Counted from the first letter of the stretch, positions 43,801 through 53,383 are shown. The stretch is 64,000 nt of DNA from Polaribacter sp. Hel_I_88 (GCF_000687935.1 NZ_JHZZ01000001.1:1302001-1366000); one strand, 5' to 3'. The notes: a model not told the origin generated them from the sequence alone. Made by a program: numbers and translations.

Positions 43801-44398
43801 CATCATGTTGGCTATCTTTTTAAGTTTCATTGGTGTATTTGGTGGTTTAGTGATTACTGGAGCTCCATTTGTTATTATGATGACTATGGTTGGAATAATT
43901 TCACTAGCAGGAATTGTAGTAAATAATGGTGTTGTTTTACTAGATTATGCCCAACTTTTAATTGATAGAAGAAAAATAGAAGATGATGTTGCAGAAGAAG
44001 ATTACTTGCCTTTAGATAGTTTATTTGAAACTGTTGTAAAAGCTGGTAAAGCTCGTTTACGTCCTGTTTTATTAACAGCAATTACCACAATTTTAGGATT
44101 AATTCCTTTAGCAATTGGTTTAAACATTAACTTCTTTACACTCTTTAGTGAGTTTGATGCCAATATTTATATGGGTGGAGATAACGTTGTTTTCTGGGGT
44201 CCTTTAGCAAAAACTGTAATTTATGGTTTACTAATTGCAACCTTTTTAACATTAATTGTTGTGCCAATTTTATTCTTTTTAATTACAAAGTTTAAAATGA
44301 GAATTAAAGGAGTTTTACCTCATCAATTAGAAAAAGTTGAGAATGAAAATTTAGCTTTTAGTGAAGATGTAAGAATTGACAATAAAAATCAAATTTAA
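40853..44398 (+). CDS. RND family efflux transporter permease (AcrB/HAE1-like)
   Basis: 1181 residues in the inner membrane. Two symmetrical halves: N-terminal helix, periplasmic porter domain (ENFPEINETKIYISSVYPG), then helices 2-6 with the proton-relay helix LIMGLGMLVDNGIVVVENVYR. The second half repeats the plan (GIISLAGIVVNNGVVLLDYAQ). It is longer than AcrB (about 1050), partly through extra membrane segments and a loop around 500-570. It exports substrates together with the adaptor and TolC-like protein; substrate class is unknown. Confidence 0.95.
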   Translation: MTKNKNKQVDKEFKLSSWAINNKTTIYVLMFLILYLGISAYFTMPRENFPEINETKIYISSVYPGNTAEDIEKLITNPLEDKLKSVSNVVEITSTSQEDYSIITVEFDEKIDVDKAKQKVKDEIDQETAGEDWPTFNGAKVTPNVFELSMSEEVPILNINISGNYPVAKLKEYGEYLQDEIEDLTEIKKVDIRGAQEKEVEVAVDIYKMMAAKVSFDDITNAINRGNVTMSAGNFITSQQRRTIRIIGEIDEPSDLGDFVVKSENGNIIYLKDVAKISFKDKDKTTYAREDGHAVVMLDVKKRSGENMVAAAEQIGVIVKEAKANNFPPDLKVTIANDQSPKTIGQVDDLVNNIIFGVILVVIVLMFFLGFKNAIFVGFAIPMSMFMSLMILGAMGYTLNTMVLFGLIMGLGMLVDNGIVVVENVYRLMDEEGMTRIEAAKKGIGEIAFPIIISTATTVAAFIPLGLWPGIMGQFMVILPITLSIVLGSSLFVAIFFNSVLVSQFMSTEDKDMPLKSIIRLTAIMGVVGLLIFFFGGEYNGLGTLILFTAIMLWVYRLVLRKAANYFQKNTLVTLENWYEVRLKNALSGWMPYFLVAVTFVLLIVAFMGFGWSVGEQRTKIEFFPDNKPNQIIVYIEYPEGTDIEKTNQITKEIEQKVFGVLNQDQYTDGDYNYMVESTVSQVGEGAGNPQTDGGSSAEMPHKGKITASMREYKYRRGEDSELLRQKVQAALVGIYPGVLISVEKDANGPPAGAPVNIELNGEDYEELIFTAERMRDYLNTQSISGVDELKIDVNKSKPGMQVLVDRKKAGELGVSTGQVGSQLRASIFGNKAGIYKKDGEDYDIYVRFNKDDRYDKSAVFNQKITFRDQASGKIKEIPVSAVASQSNSSGFSAIKHKDVKRVVTVYSALSPGETDAGAVVARIQNSMKSFKDMPKGIKIDYTGQIEEQNKQMAFLMGAFFTGLMLIFFILIFQFNSVSKPGIIMLAIFLSFIGVFGGLVITGAPFVIMMTMVGIISLAGIVVNNGVVLLDYAQLLIDRRKIEDDVAEEDYLPLDSLFETVVKAGKARLRPVLLTAITTILGLIPLAIGLNINFFTLFSEFDANIYMGGDNVVFWGPLAKTVIYGLLIATFLTLIVVPILFFLITKFKMRIKGVLPHQLEKVENENLAFSEDVRIDNKNQI

Positions 44399-44415
44399 AG
44401 TTTAAAATATTAAAT

Positions 44416-44456
44416 TTAAAAAGAGCTGAAATTAATAGAATTTCAGCTCTTTTAAT
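44416..44456. terminator. Bidirectional intrinsic terminator
   Basis: A perfect 14-bp stem (44420-44433 with 44439-44452) and a 5-base loop, with A-run before and T-run after. It ends the efflux operon and the convergent hypothetical gene at 44485-45009. Confidence 0.9.
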
Positions 44457-44484
44457 TTTAAGCTATTTACTAACGATATGTTTT

Positions 44485-45009
44485 TTACTTTATAAGATAT
44501 TCTTTTGTTTTTTCGGACAAAATATTTGCGTCATATTCAACATCAGAAACCCAATTGATTGCACACAAATTAAAACCATCAAAATACTCAAATGGTGCTA
44601 ATTTAAATGCTTTTAAGGTAATCATAAAACGTTCTAAACCACCAAAAGGATAGTTTCCAGTAGAAATTTTCACAATTCCTCCACCAATTTCACATCGTTC
44701 TAAAAGATCTAAATTTACTTCAAAACCATATTCTAAATAGTTTATGTAAGAAACTTTATCTTCATTCATCAGAATACTTTTTGCATTATTAAAAGAAAAA
44801 TAGTTTCCTAAAACTCCACTTGTATCCTCTGGAATTAATTTATCAAATAATTTGATTTTTTGCTTGTCTTCATCTATAAAGTCATCAATTTCATCACCAT
44901 CTTCTTTTGCTTTATAATTTTTTGTTCTAATAGCTAGCATATGATTATATAATGCTCTAAAAGCCATAAAATTTTTATGATTTTTTATTTCAAATTTGAT
45001 GTAAAGCAT
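44485..45009 (-). CDS. Hypothetical protein
   Basis: 174 residues, cytoplasmic by appearance, acidic middle (EDGDEIDDFIDEDKQ). The C-terminal part reads ERCEIGGGIVKISTGNYPFGGLERFMITLKAF. No family recognised. It is convergent with the efflux operon and shares its terminator, and 53 bases downstream of another small gene in the same direction. Confidence 0.75.
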   Translation of the reverse strand: MLYIKFEIKNHKNFMAFRALYNHMLAIRTKNYKAKEDGDEIDDFIDEDKQKIKLFDKLIPEDTSGVLGNYFSFNNAKSILMNEDKVSYINYLEYGFEVNLDLLERCEIGGGIVKISTGNYPFGGLERFMITLKAFKLAPFEYFDGFNLCAINWVSDVEYDANILSEKTKEYLIK

Positions 45010-45062
45010 AATTTTTTATTTCTTTAAAAAGATTTTTTGAATATAATTTAGGCATTTTAACC

Positions 45063-45467
45063 TCAAAAAGACCCCTTTATTATGTTGTTTTTATGCATCA
45101 TAATTTTAATCTTTTGTTTGTTTGCATCTATAAATGTGTATTCTGCAAAACACAGTTCGTCTTTATATTCGTCTAAAATATCTACGCATTTAAAGCCTAG
45201 TTCGTGAGCTGGATTAAGATATGAATCATCTAAATACAAAAGCAATGCTAAAAATATTGCATCATGATTTTCTTCAAAATACTCAATAGCATTTGTTTGA
45301 AAATTGTTCATAGAATGTAAATAACTTACACTTATATTATTTGCATAGACATTACAGTAACCATCTGTTTCTTTTGCTACATCTATTTCTAAACCACTAT
45401 CATCAACCTTTCTAAAACCTTTGGTGGATGCTATATGAATGTAATCATCATAATCTCTTGTTTGCAT
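45063..45467 (-). CDS. Hypothetical protein
   Basis: 134 residues, soluble. YFEENHDAIFLALLLYL and a C-terminal beta segment (LCFAEYTFIDANKQKIKIMM) resemble small immunity- or DUF6985-like proteins, but I would not assign it. It is likely cotranscribed with the gene at 44485-45009 and is divergent from the caspase-like operon. Confidence 0.7.
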   Translation of the reverse strand: MQTRDYDDYIHIASTKGFRKVDDSGLEIDVAKETDGYCNVYANNISVSYLHSMNNFQTNAIEYFEENHDAIFLALLLYLDDSYLNPAHELGFKCVDILDEYKDELCFAEYTFIDANKQKIKIMMHKNNIIKGSF

Positions 45468-45612
45468 TTTTTTGATTTAAATGTAAAATTTTAAAATTTT
45501 CTACTACTTTTAACTTTCAATTATGATTCCAAAAAAATATTTTTTGCTTTTTATTTGTTGAATAACAAATCCTTATAAAATATATTTTTCATAAATTTAA
45601 GCAAAAAATCAA

Positions 45613-48378
45613 ATGAAAAAAATAATACTCTTATTCTTCTTTCTAAATTGTTTTTATAGTTTCTCTAATGATATTGGTTTTTTACAAAAAGAAGTAGCTT
45701 TTACTATTTATGATTCAAAACAGAATATTTCCATTTCTTCTTACTGGGAAAATTTTAATGGCAATAAAAGATTGTTTTTTGATATATATAAATATACCAT
45801 AGATAAAAATCCTGATGAAAATAATGTTGAATTTATAGAACGAATAAAAGTTTTAGATAATAAATCTAAAGATTATAGTGGTGAAGTTTTAAAGCCCGTA
45901 AAAGGTATTTTATTAAACAATCTACTTTATTTTTCTACCCAATATAATGGTATGTACACTTTTGATTTGGAAACAAAAAAAATGAATTTGTTTTTCAAAA
46001 CTAGCAACAAAGCCATTACTCGTGAATCAGCTGAAGAGCATTTAATTATTGATTTTGAAATACATGACAATACTTTAATAATTGCAAATGAAAAAGGGTT
46101 AGAACTCTATGATTTAAAAACTAAAAAAGCAATCCGAAAAATAGCTATAACAAAAAAAATAGCAGCATTAGATAAAGCAGAAAATCTAAACTTTTTAATG
46201 ATTAAATATGATAATAATTATGAGGTTTTAGGGTTGCCTAATTTTGATAAAATAAAAGAGATTAATGATGTTAGTTACGCCACAGTTTTAGAAAATGGAA
46301 AGTTAATCTACGTTAGTGCTTCATCACAAATTATAACAAATTTTAATTTATCTACTAAAAAAATAGTTTGGACAAAAACCCTGGTTAACAATTTAGAAAA
46401 TTTTAAAACACAACCTAAAATCATAAAATCTTATACTGATAAGTATATAGCAATTGAATATGTTTTATTAGAGAAGCAAGATAATACTTGGGAAAATTCA
46501 GAAAGAAAAATTTCTGTATTTAACCTAATTAACGGAAAGTTAATAGAAGAAATTAAAATAGAAAACTCGAGAAATTTAAGCTTTTCTCATCATAAAAAGA
46601 ATGTATTACTACAGAGTAATAAATCTAATTACGTTATAACTGGTAAAATTGAATTATTAGCTAATGGTAAATACTATGCTTTACCAGTTGCACATATTAT
46701 TTCTGTTGGCAACAACCAAATATATAATTATACCTGTAAATCTTGCGAAAAAGAAGTTACCAATTTTGGAAATAGAGTTTCAAAAGATTATAGAGTTATT
46801 ACTGAAGAAGAGTTTTTAGATTCAATATTTAAATATGAAAAATATAATTATAAGAAACAAAAAGTAAGAGATGTGAAAAAACATCTTTTAATCGGCGAAA
46901 ATGCCTCTTTAAAAAACGTTAGATTAGCTTTTAAAAAAGTAATTGAAGAGGCTAAATCAAACGACTTTTTCATTTTCCATTTTTCTGGATTTAGTAATGA
47001 ACTATTGGAAAATAAAAATACAGAAACATTTCTTCTAACATATCAAGAGAATTATGAAAATCAAACAGAATTAAAAAAGAGATGGGATACAGAATTAAGT
47101 ACATTAAAACCAATTCATATTAATTTTGAAAATTACAAAATAGATTATTGGAAAAAAATATCAAAGAATTCACTTACTGTTAAGGAATTAGGCAGTTTAA
47201 TGAATCAAATTCCTGTTAACAACCAATTAGTTGTCAGTGAATCTGGTAATGGTGAAAAGTTTGCTCAAAATTTAATTTATCACCTTTTTGAGAATAATCC
47301 ACTATTAGCAAAAAACAATACTAGAAATAGATTAATTCTAACAACTAAAGATGTAGGATATGATGGTTATGCTGATATTAAAACGGGTCCGTTAAATTAT
47401 TTAATCAATAAAAAAGGAAATCTTTTAGAGATTTTTGATAATCCAGACCTTTATAATTTTGAATTATTAAACACAAGCAAAAAAAGCAACAGAGAGTGGT
47501 TTTCAAATTACTATAAAATACATCAAGAAAAAGACTACACCAACTTCCTAATTTCTAAATACAACACCACAACTAAATCTAGAGGAACAATTACTGTTTC
47601 TAACAAAAAAGAAGAAAAAAAGAAAGACAATATTATTAAGAGCTTTGCTTTATTGGTGGCAAATGACACTTTTGATGCAACAAAAGATTGGTCTTCTTTA
47701 AAAAACCCTATCAATGATGTAAATACTGTTACTAAAATTTTGAAAGATAAATACAATACAGAAACAGTTTTATTACATAACAAATCTAAAAACGAAATTT
47801 TAAAAGCAATTAATAACATGAAAGCAAAAATGGATGAGAATGACCAGTTTTTGTTTTTTATTGCAGGTCATGGATATTACAGTGAAGAAATGTCTGATGG
47901 TATGGTTGTTTGTAAAGAAAGTAACGAGTTGGAAGAAGATTATGATAAAAGCTCGTATTTAAAAATGGCAGATTTACATCGCCTTTTAAATACAATGCCA
48001 GCAAAAAACGTTTTTGCAGTTTTTGATGTTTGTTTTGGCGCAACTTTTGATTTATTTGCAAAAGATATTGAAGTTAACAATTATAATAAATTACAATTAG
48101 ATATAGAATTAGAAGATTTTATTAAAAGAAAAAATAGTGAAACTTCAAGAATTTTTATGGCTTCAGGTAGATATGAAGTGCCAGATTATTGGAATGATTC
48201 TGACGAACATTCTCCTTTTGCAAGTAAATTAATTAAGGCATTTTCTGAAGAAAAAGATTTTATTTCGCCAGGTAAAATTTTCTCTTATATGCATGGTAAT
48301 GCAACAGAACCATTGCTTAAAAAGTTTGGTAACCACAAACCACGTGGAGATTATTTATTGAAAGTTGTAGAAAAATAA
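45613..48378 (+). CDS. Exported caspase-like protein with tandem (one degenerate) caspase domains
   Basis: 921 residues. Signal peptide (FYSFSNDIG), then a beta-propeller-like region (about 20-350), a CKSCEKE segment, and two caspase-like units. The first (about 410-600) has HFSGFSN where a caspase has the His-Gly, with Phe460 in the His position, and VVSESGNG with Ser544 in the Cys position, so it is probably inactive. The second (about 675-915) is intact: SFALLVANDTFD, FFIAGHGYY (His753) and FDVCFGATFD (Cys807). First gene of an operon; the next starts 2 bases after its stop. Proteolysis of surface or periplasmic targets after Lys/Arg or Asp is family knowledge, not shown here. Confidence 0.82.
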   Translation: MKKIILLFFFLNCFYSFSNDIGFLQKEVAFTIYDSKQNISISSYWENFNGNKRLFFDIYKYTIDKNPDENNVEFIERIKVLDNKSKDYSGEVLKPVKGILLNNLLYFSTQYNGMYTFDLETKKMNLFFKTSNKAITRESAEEHLIIDFEIHDNTLIIANEKGLELYDLKTKKAIRKIAITKKIAALDKAENLNFLMIKYDNNYEVLGLPNFDKIKEINDVSYATVLENGKLIYVSASSQIITNFNLSTKKIVWTKTLVNNLENFKTQPKIIKSYTDKYIAIEYVLLEKQDNTWENSERKISVFNLINGKLIEEIKIENSRNLSFSHHKKNVLLQSNKSNYVITGKIELLANGKYYALPVAHIISVGNNQIYNYTCKSCEKEVTNFGNRVSKDYRVITEEEFLDSIFKYEKYNYKKQKVRDVKKHLLIGENASLKNVRLAFKKVIEEAKSNDFFIFHFSGFSNELLENKNTETFLLTYQENYENQTELKKRWDTELSTLKPIHINFENYKIDYWKKISKNSLTVKELGSLMNQIPVNNQLVVSESGNGEKFAQNLIYHLFENNPLLAKNNTRNRLILTTKDVGYDGYADIKTGPLNYLINKKGNLLEIFDNPDLYNFELLNTSKKSNREWFSNYYKIHQEKDYTNFLISKYNTTTKSRGTITVSNKKEEKKKDNIIKSFALLVANDTFDATKDWSSLKNPINDVNTVTKILKDKYNTETVLLHNKSKNEILKAINNMKAKMDENDQFLFFIAGHGYYSEEMSDGMVVCKESNELEEDYDKSSYLKMADLHRLLNTMPAKNVFAVFDVCFGATFDLFAKDIEVNNYNKLQLDIELEDFIKRKNSETSRIFMASGRYEVPDYWNDSDEHSPFASKLIKAFSEEKDFISPGKIFSYMHGNATEPLLKKFGNHKPRGDYLLKVVEK

Positions 48379-48380
48379 CT

Positions 48381-51300
48381 ATGAAAAAACTCATCCTTTT
48401 AATTTCATTTTTAACGATTCTTCCCATTTTTTCTCAAGAAAATGGCGCAAGAGGAACGATAACTGATGAAAATAAAAAAGACACCATAAAAGGCACAAAA
48501 AGAGCTTTGATTATTGGTATTTCTGATTATAGTTCCTCTGATTTAACTTTAAAATATGCAGATGATGATGCTACACTTTTCAAAAATTATTTAACCAAAA
48601 TAGAAAAGGTTGATGAAAAAAATATTACATTTTTAATAAATGAAAACGCTACATCTTTCAACATTTTAAATGGATTACAAGATTTAATAACATCAACACA
48701 AAAAAATGATATTGTTTATTTGTTTTTTGCAGGTCATGGAGATGTTGTAGACAAAGACAATGTAGCTGAAAAGTTGGGTTTTTTATTGGCTTATGATGTA
48801 AATCAAAACAGAGAATTTTATGGCACTCAAGGTGTAATTCCTTTTAAAGATATTAGTACAACTGTAAATACAATTGCGAGTAAAGATGCAAAAATAACCT
48901 TAGTTTTAGATGCTTGTAGATCTGGTTATTTATCTGCAGATGGTGCTCAAAACAACTTAAAAACCTTCAATGAATATTTACAAAATTCCACGAAACTGTT
49001 AAGTTGTAATCCTAATGAATTATCTTATGAAGGGGATAATTTAAAATTGAGCGATGATAATACTGGTCATGGTTATTTTACCTATTATTTAGTGCTAGGA
49101 TTAATGGGTGCAGCAGATAATTTAGTACAAGACAACAAATTGCAATATTTTGAGCTACAAGGGTTTTTAGATACCAATGTAAATTTAGCCACCAATAACA
49201 AACAAACGCCTATTGTTAAATCTAAAACATCTACAGGTATTTTTAAAGAAGTACTTTCTTTAGATAAAAAAGAAGCTTTAGAACAGGTTCAAAACCCTAC
49301 AGGAATTAAAAACATATTGGCTTCTAGAAGTAATTCAAATATAAACGAAAAAGGTTTGGAATTAAATTCTGATCTTATCAAAAAGTTTAATAAAGCGTTA
49401 GAAAACAAAGATTATTATGGCAATTCTTTAAGTGCTTTTGAAATTATAGAAGAAGCAATCAATGAGAAAAAAATAGGGGTTGAAATTATCAATTTAATGA
49501 AAAATAAATTGGTGATGGCACTTTCTACCAAAGCACAACTTTTAATAAACGATTATATTGGTAATGTAGAAAATTTACCAAATGGAAATGTTTTTAAACA
49601 AAATGCAAAACACCTAGAAATTTGTTTAGAACTTCTTGAAAAAGACAATTTTAGCTATAACCGAATTTTAACAAGTAAGTTGTTTTTAGAAGCGTATGCA
49701 ATTATTAAAAATAAACAGTTTAACCAATATCCTTTGGCAAAAAACAAGCTAAATGAAGCCTTAAAGTTAGAGAAAAAAGCAGCTTACATTTATAATGCTT
49801 TGGGTATTGTTTTAAATTATGAAGAAGAGTATGGAAAATCCGAAGAAAACTACAGAAAAGCAAATGTGTTAATCCCAACTTGGACTTTTCCTATTAATAA
49901 TATTGGGACCAATTTTTTAGAAAAAGCTGATTATAAGAATGCTTCAATATATTATAAAAAAGTTTTAGACATCAAACCAAATAACAGAAATAGTTATAAT
50001 AATTTAGGTGCTGTTAGTGAAAATTTGGGCAGATATCAAGAGGCTGAAAACTACTTTTATAAAGTAAAAGAGTTTGGAGACGAATATTTATCAATCACAT
50101 TAAGAAATTTAGGAAAATTATATAAAAAGAAAGGAAATATTAAAGGAGCTGAAGGTTATTTTTTACAAGCAATTCAAAAAGATTCTACAGATGTTGAAGC
50201 GTTATTTGATTATACAGATTTATTAATTGATGAAAGTATAGATGCACAAAAAGCTTTAGGCTTGCTGAAAAAAGCAATTCAATTAGAGCCCTTTTTAGCC
50301 AAAGGTTATGCAAACTATGCTACTTTTTTAAGACGATTTCCAAAAAATAATACTGATTTAATAAAAGCAGACAGTCTTTTTAAAATTGCTATAAAAAACA
50401 ATCCATTTTATACATGGTCTTATGCAAGTAGAGGCTGGTTGTTTCATAAACAAAAAGAAGATGATAAAGCATTAAATTCTTTTAAAGAAGGCATAAAAAT
50501 AAATCCTAAAAAAGCAAGTGCTTATTATTACTTAGCCAATTTTTATGAAAATGGTTTGCAAGATAAAGTACTCGCAAAAGAGCTATTTGAAAAATCTTTA
50601 CAAATAGATTCTTTTTATATGCCAGCTTACAAAGGTTTAGTTAGTTTGTTAAATTCTGAAAATGACCAAGAAACCTCTATAAAAATGTTGCAAAAAGTAA
50701 TCAATAGAAATAGCCAAGCACCAGATTTATATGCACTTTTGGGTGATACTTTTTATAGCATAAAAGAATATGAAACAGCTATTAAAAATTATCAAAAAGC
50801 TATTGAAGTAGATAGTACGTATGCAAAAGGGTACACAAATTTAGCCTACAGTAAATTAATTACAAAAGAACATGCAGACGCCTCAACATACTTTAAGTTA
50901 TCTGCAAAGTACAATCCGTATAAAAATAAAGTAGCAGACTTTTCAAAACTGTTTTTATTGCAAGCCAGAAGAGAGATCAGAGCAAATAATGTTGAAGAAG
51001 CTACAAACATTTTAGAACAAGCCTATACATTAGACACCAATATAGAAACTGTTTTTGCACTTACAGAGTTGTATTATTTTACCAATGAAATCAACAAAAA
51101 GAAGACTTTAATTGAAGAATTAAAGAACTTTGAAACTGGTAAAAGTTGGCAAATAAAAAAATATGAGTTGCTTTCTAAAATTTATATCGATTTAAATGAT
51201 GCAAAAAATGCCCGATTTTATTTTGATGAAATGCAGAAAATTAACCCCATAGCCAATGTTATTTTAGAAGCTTTAGTTTTAACTATAAATAATAAAAACA

Positions 51301-51413
51301 AAGCAGCAAAAGAAAAATTAAAAACCGTTAATCCTTTATTGTTAAGAGATAAATATTTACAAAGAAAATTCAATAGTAAATCAATTAGCATAATTAAAAA
51401 ATTACAGGAATGA
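48381..51413 (+). CDS. Exported caspase-like (C14) protein with TPR repeats
   Basis: 1010 residues. Signal peptide (LPIFSQENG), then an N-terminal caspase domain (about 40-280): RALIIGISDYSS, YADDDATLF, LFFAGHGDVV (His119) and LVLDACRSGYLSADG (Cys179). From about 430 to the end there are many TPR repeats (AYIYNALGIVLNYEEEYGKSEENY, NSYNNLGAVSENLGRYQEAENYFYK and others). This is the orthocaspase plan of catalytic domain plus interaction repeats. Its stop overlaps the next start by 4 bases (ATGA), indicating translational coupling. Targets unknown. Confidence 0.92.
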   Translation: MKKLILLISFLTILPIFSQENGARGTITDENKKDTIKGTKRALIIGISDYSSSDLTLKYADDDATLFKNYLTKIEKVDEKNITFLINENATSFNILNGLQDLITSTQKNDIVYLFFAGHGDVVDKDNVAEKLGFLLAYDVNQNREFYGTQGVIPFKDISTTVNTIASKDAKITLVLDACRSGYLSADGAQNNLKTFNEYLQNSTKLLSCNPNELSYEGDNLKLSDDNTGHGYFTYYLVLGLMGAADNLVQDNKLQYFELQGFLDTNVNLATNNKQTPIVKSKTSTGIFKEVLSLDKKEALEQVQNPTGIKNILASRSNSNINEKGLELNSDLIKKFNKALENKDYYGNSLSAFEIIEEAINEKKIGVEIINLMKNKLVMALSTKAQLLINDYIGNVENLPNGNVFKQNAKHLEICLELLEKDNFSYNRILTSKLFLEAYAIIKNKQFNQYPLAKNKLNEALKLEKKAAYIYNALGIVLNYEEEYGKSEENYRKANVLIPTWTFPINNIGTNFLEKADYKNASIYYKKVLDIKPNNRNSYNNLGAVSENLGRYQEAENYFYKVKEFGDEYLSITLRNLGKLYKKKGNIKGAEGYFLQAIQKDSTDVEALFDYTDLLIDESIDAQKALGLLKKAIQLEPFLAKGYANYATFLRRFPKNNTDLIKADSLFKIAIKNNPFYTWSYASRGWLFHKQKEDDKALNSFKEGIKINPKKASAYYYLANFYENGLQDKVLAKELFEKSLQIDSFYMPAYKGLVSLLNSENDQETSIKMLQKVINRNSQAPDLYALLGDTFYSIKEYETAIKNYQKAIEVDSTYAKGYTNLAYSKLITKEHADASTYFKLSAKYNPYKNKVADFSKLFLLQARREIRANNVEEATNILEQAYTLDTNIETVFALTELYYFTNEINKKKTLIEELKNFETGKSWQIKKYELLSKIYIDLNDAKNARFYFDEMQKINPIANVILEALVLTINNKNKAAKEKLKTVNPLLLRDKYLQRKFNSKSISIIKKLQE

Positions 51414-53119
51414 AAAACAAAATAATCATCAACCTACTTATTTTTACCTTTTTAAGCTTCAATATAAATGCAGGTGTAAATCTTAAAAATGGCAACTTTT
51501 ATATATCTTATGCAGATGTTTTGTTAAAGAAATACAAATCTGCATTCAAAAAAATTACAAGAACTTACAATTCTAAATCTACAGAAATTGGTTTGTTTGG
51601 CTATGGTTGGGGCACAAAATTTGAAACTTCAATTACGGTTTATCCTGATGGAACTTTGCTTGTAAAAGAATATGGTTCAGGAGGTAAAACCATTTATTCT
51701 TCTAACTTTATTTCTAGTGATTTAACACAGTTAATGATTGATGATTTGATTGAGGTAATGCAAGAAGAGGAAGATTTAGAGCTAAATCCCACAAGTATTA
51801 CCAATCAAATAAAAAAATTAAAAACTAATATAGAATATCGTTTAAAAACTTGGGACAAATATGTTGAAAAAGGATTGTTAGAAAACGCAACAGATTTTCC
51901 TTTAGGTTCTGAATGGGAAAGTTTTACTAGAGGAAATCAGAAAATAACATTAACCCAAAAAGGTTTTGTTAGAAATCAAAAAAACAAAAATGAAAAAGAG
52001 ATTTTTAATTTAGATGGCAAATTAATTCGTTACGATTTAGGAAATGGAGAGTTTACTACTTTAGAATACAGAAATAAAATACTTTCTAAAATGGTTACTG
52101 CTGATGGAACCATCCTAAATTTTGAATCAAATGAGGATGGATTTGTGACAAAAATATATTTTAATAATGAAAAAAAGAATAGATATGCAGCATTCAAGTA
52201 CAAAGATAATAGCTTAATTTTTAGTGAAGACATCTCTGGGAATCAATATGCATTTAATTATGATGAAGCCAATAACCTTACTAAAATTCTATATAATCCT
52301 GTTAGACTTCCAGGAATAAAAGAAGATGCTATGCTAATTACTTATCACCCAAAAACCTCTTTTGTAAAAAGTATAACAGATAGAGAAGGTGAAACGATTT
52401 CTTATGAATATACTAACTTTTTTAAAGATGATGGTACTAAAGATGATAATCATTATGCAACAAAAGTGATTAAGAAAGGATATGATGGAAATTTAGTAAC
52501 CAATACTTACGAGTATTTTATTGGTACAAAACAAAATGGAGGAACTTTTTCGCAAAAAATTATTACAACTATTAATGGTATAAAAACAGCTACAGAATAC
52601 GATGAAATTTGTGGTCTACCAATTAAAATAGAAAGAGGAAAACACATTACCAATTTTAAATACAATAACAGGTGTTTACTTTTAGAAAAAACCTCTACCA
52701 GTGGAGATTTTGTTTCTTTAAAATATCATCCTACATCAGAAAAATTAACATACGTTAAAAATAATGTTGCCATTTATGAATTTACCTATGATGAAAATTT
52801 AAATTTAACGTATGCTATAAAAAACAGTGATAAGTGGGTAAAATTAGTATATAATGATAATAATAAAATTTTATCGATGATCGATGGAAATAATGAAACC
52901 CAAAAAACCAACGAACTAACTTTTGAGTACAACAAAATAGGCAAGCCTATAAAAATAAAAATGAAAGATGCTGGATCTATAAATGTTACTTATGATGATG
53001 CAGGAGAAATAGAAAGAGTATCTAGTGATGATGGTCATAAAATGGCATTAAAAGTAACACAAGCTTTTCAAAACTTATTGGCTTTATTAAAACCATCTGG
53101 TGTTAATTTAGGGATTTAA
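51410..53119 (+). CDS. Exported RHS/YD-repeat-like protein with DUF6531-type N-terminus
   Basis: 569 residues. Signal peptide (LSFNINAGVN), then the DUF6531-type start NGNFYISYADVLL, ITRTYNSKSTEIGLFGYGWGTKFE. Degenerate YD repeats follow (LIRYDLGNGEFTTLEYRN, YAFNYDEANNLTKILYN, VTYDDAGEIERVSSDDG). It is much shorter than full RHS toxins and has no recognisable C-terminal toxin; it ends GHKMALKVTQAFQNLL. It is translationally coupled to the TPR caspase (4-base overlap). It could be a surface scaffold or the substrate of the neighbouring proteases; that is inference. Confidence 0.82.
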   Translation: MKNKIIINLLIFTFLSFNINAGVNLKNGNFYISYADVLLKKYKSAFKKITRTYNSKSTEIGLFGYGWGTKFETSITVYPDGTLLVKEYGSGGKTIYSSNFISSDLTQLMIDDLIEVMQEEEDLELNPTSITNQIKKLKTNIEYRLKTWDKYVEKGLLENATDFPLGSEWESFTRGNQKITLTQKGFVRNQKNKNEKEIFNLDGKLIRYDLGNGEFTTLEYRNKILSKMVTADGTILNFESNEDGFVTKIYFNNEKKNRYAAFKYKDNSLIFSEDISGNQYAFNYDEANNLTKILYNPVRLPGIKEDAMLITYHPKTSFVKSITDREGETISYEYTNFFKDDGTKDDNHYATKVIKKGYDGNLVTNTYEYFIGTKQNGGTFSQKIITTINGIKTATEYDEICGLPIKIERGKHITNFKYNNRCLLLEKTSTSGDFVSLKYHPTSEKLTYVKNNVAIYEFTYDENLNLTYAIKNSDKWVKLVYNDNNKILSMIDGNNETQKTNELTFEYNKIGKPIKIKMKDAGSINVTYDDAGEIERVSSDDGHKMALKVTQAFQNLLALLKPSGVNLGI

Positions 53120-53200
53120 AATAAACACTTCAAATTTTTGGTTTAGTTTTTGATTTTAAACAACTCTATCACAACAAAAAAGAAAAAAATCACATACCAA

Positions 53201-53383
53201 ATGAAAAAAATTATTCCTTTCCTATTTCTTTTTATTAGCTGTTTTTCATTTGCGCAAAATGTAAAAGATTACGAATTAGTGCTTAAAGATTTTCATGAAG
53301 ACACTATTAAACATAATATCATTAATAACGAAACAGAGAAAATTATTGATTACAAATTCACTAAAAATGAGCAACTTTTATAA
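53201..53383 (+). pseudogene. Truncated N-terminus of a propeller-caspase paralogue
   Basis: 60 residues: a clean signal peptide (FISCFSFAQN) and then DYELVLKDFHEDTIKHNIIN, which parallels NYKLHLKEYHSSQITDIITS of the gene at 57953-62053 and NYTLEVIKHNQGNVTDLIIN of the next gene. The reading frame stops where the first propeller blade would continue. It is 11 bases upstream of the full paralogue. It is most simply the stub left by recombination between tandem copies, though a secreted short peptide is not excluded. Confidence 0.65.

Noticed and set aside
51410..53119. Polymorphic toxin with C-terminal effector
   Set aside because: The protein ends soon after the YD-like repeats and no effector or immunity gene follows.
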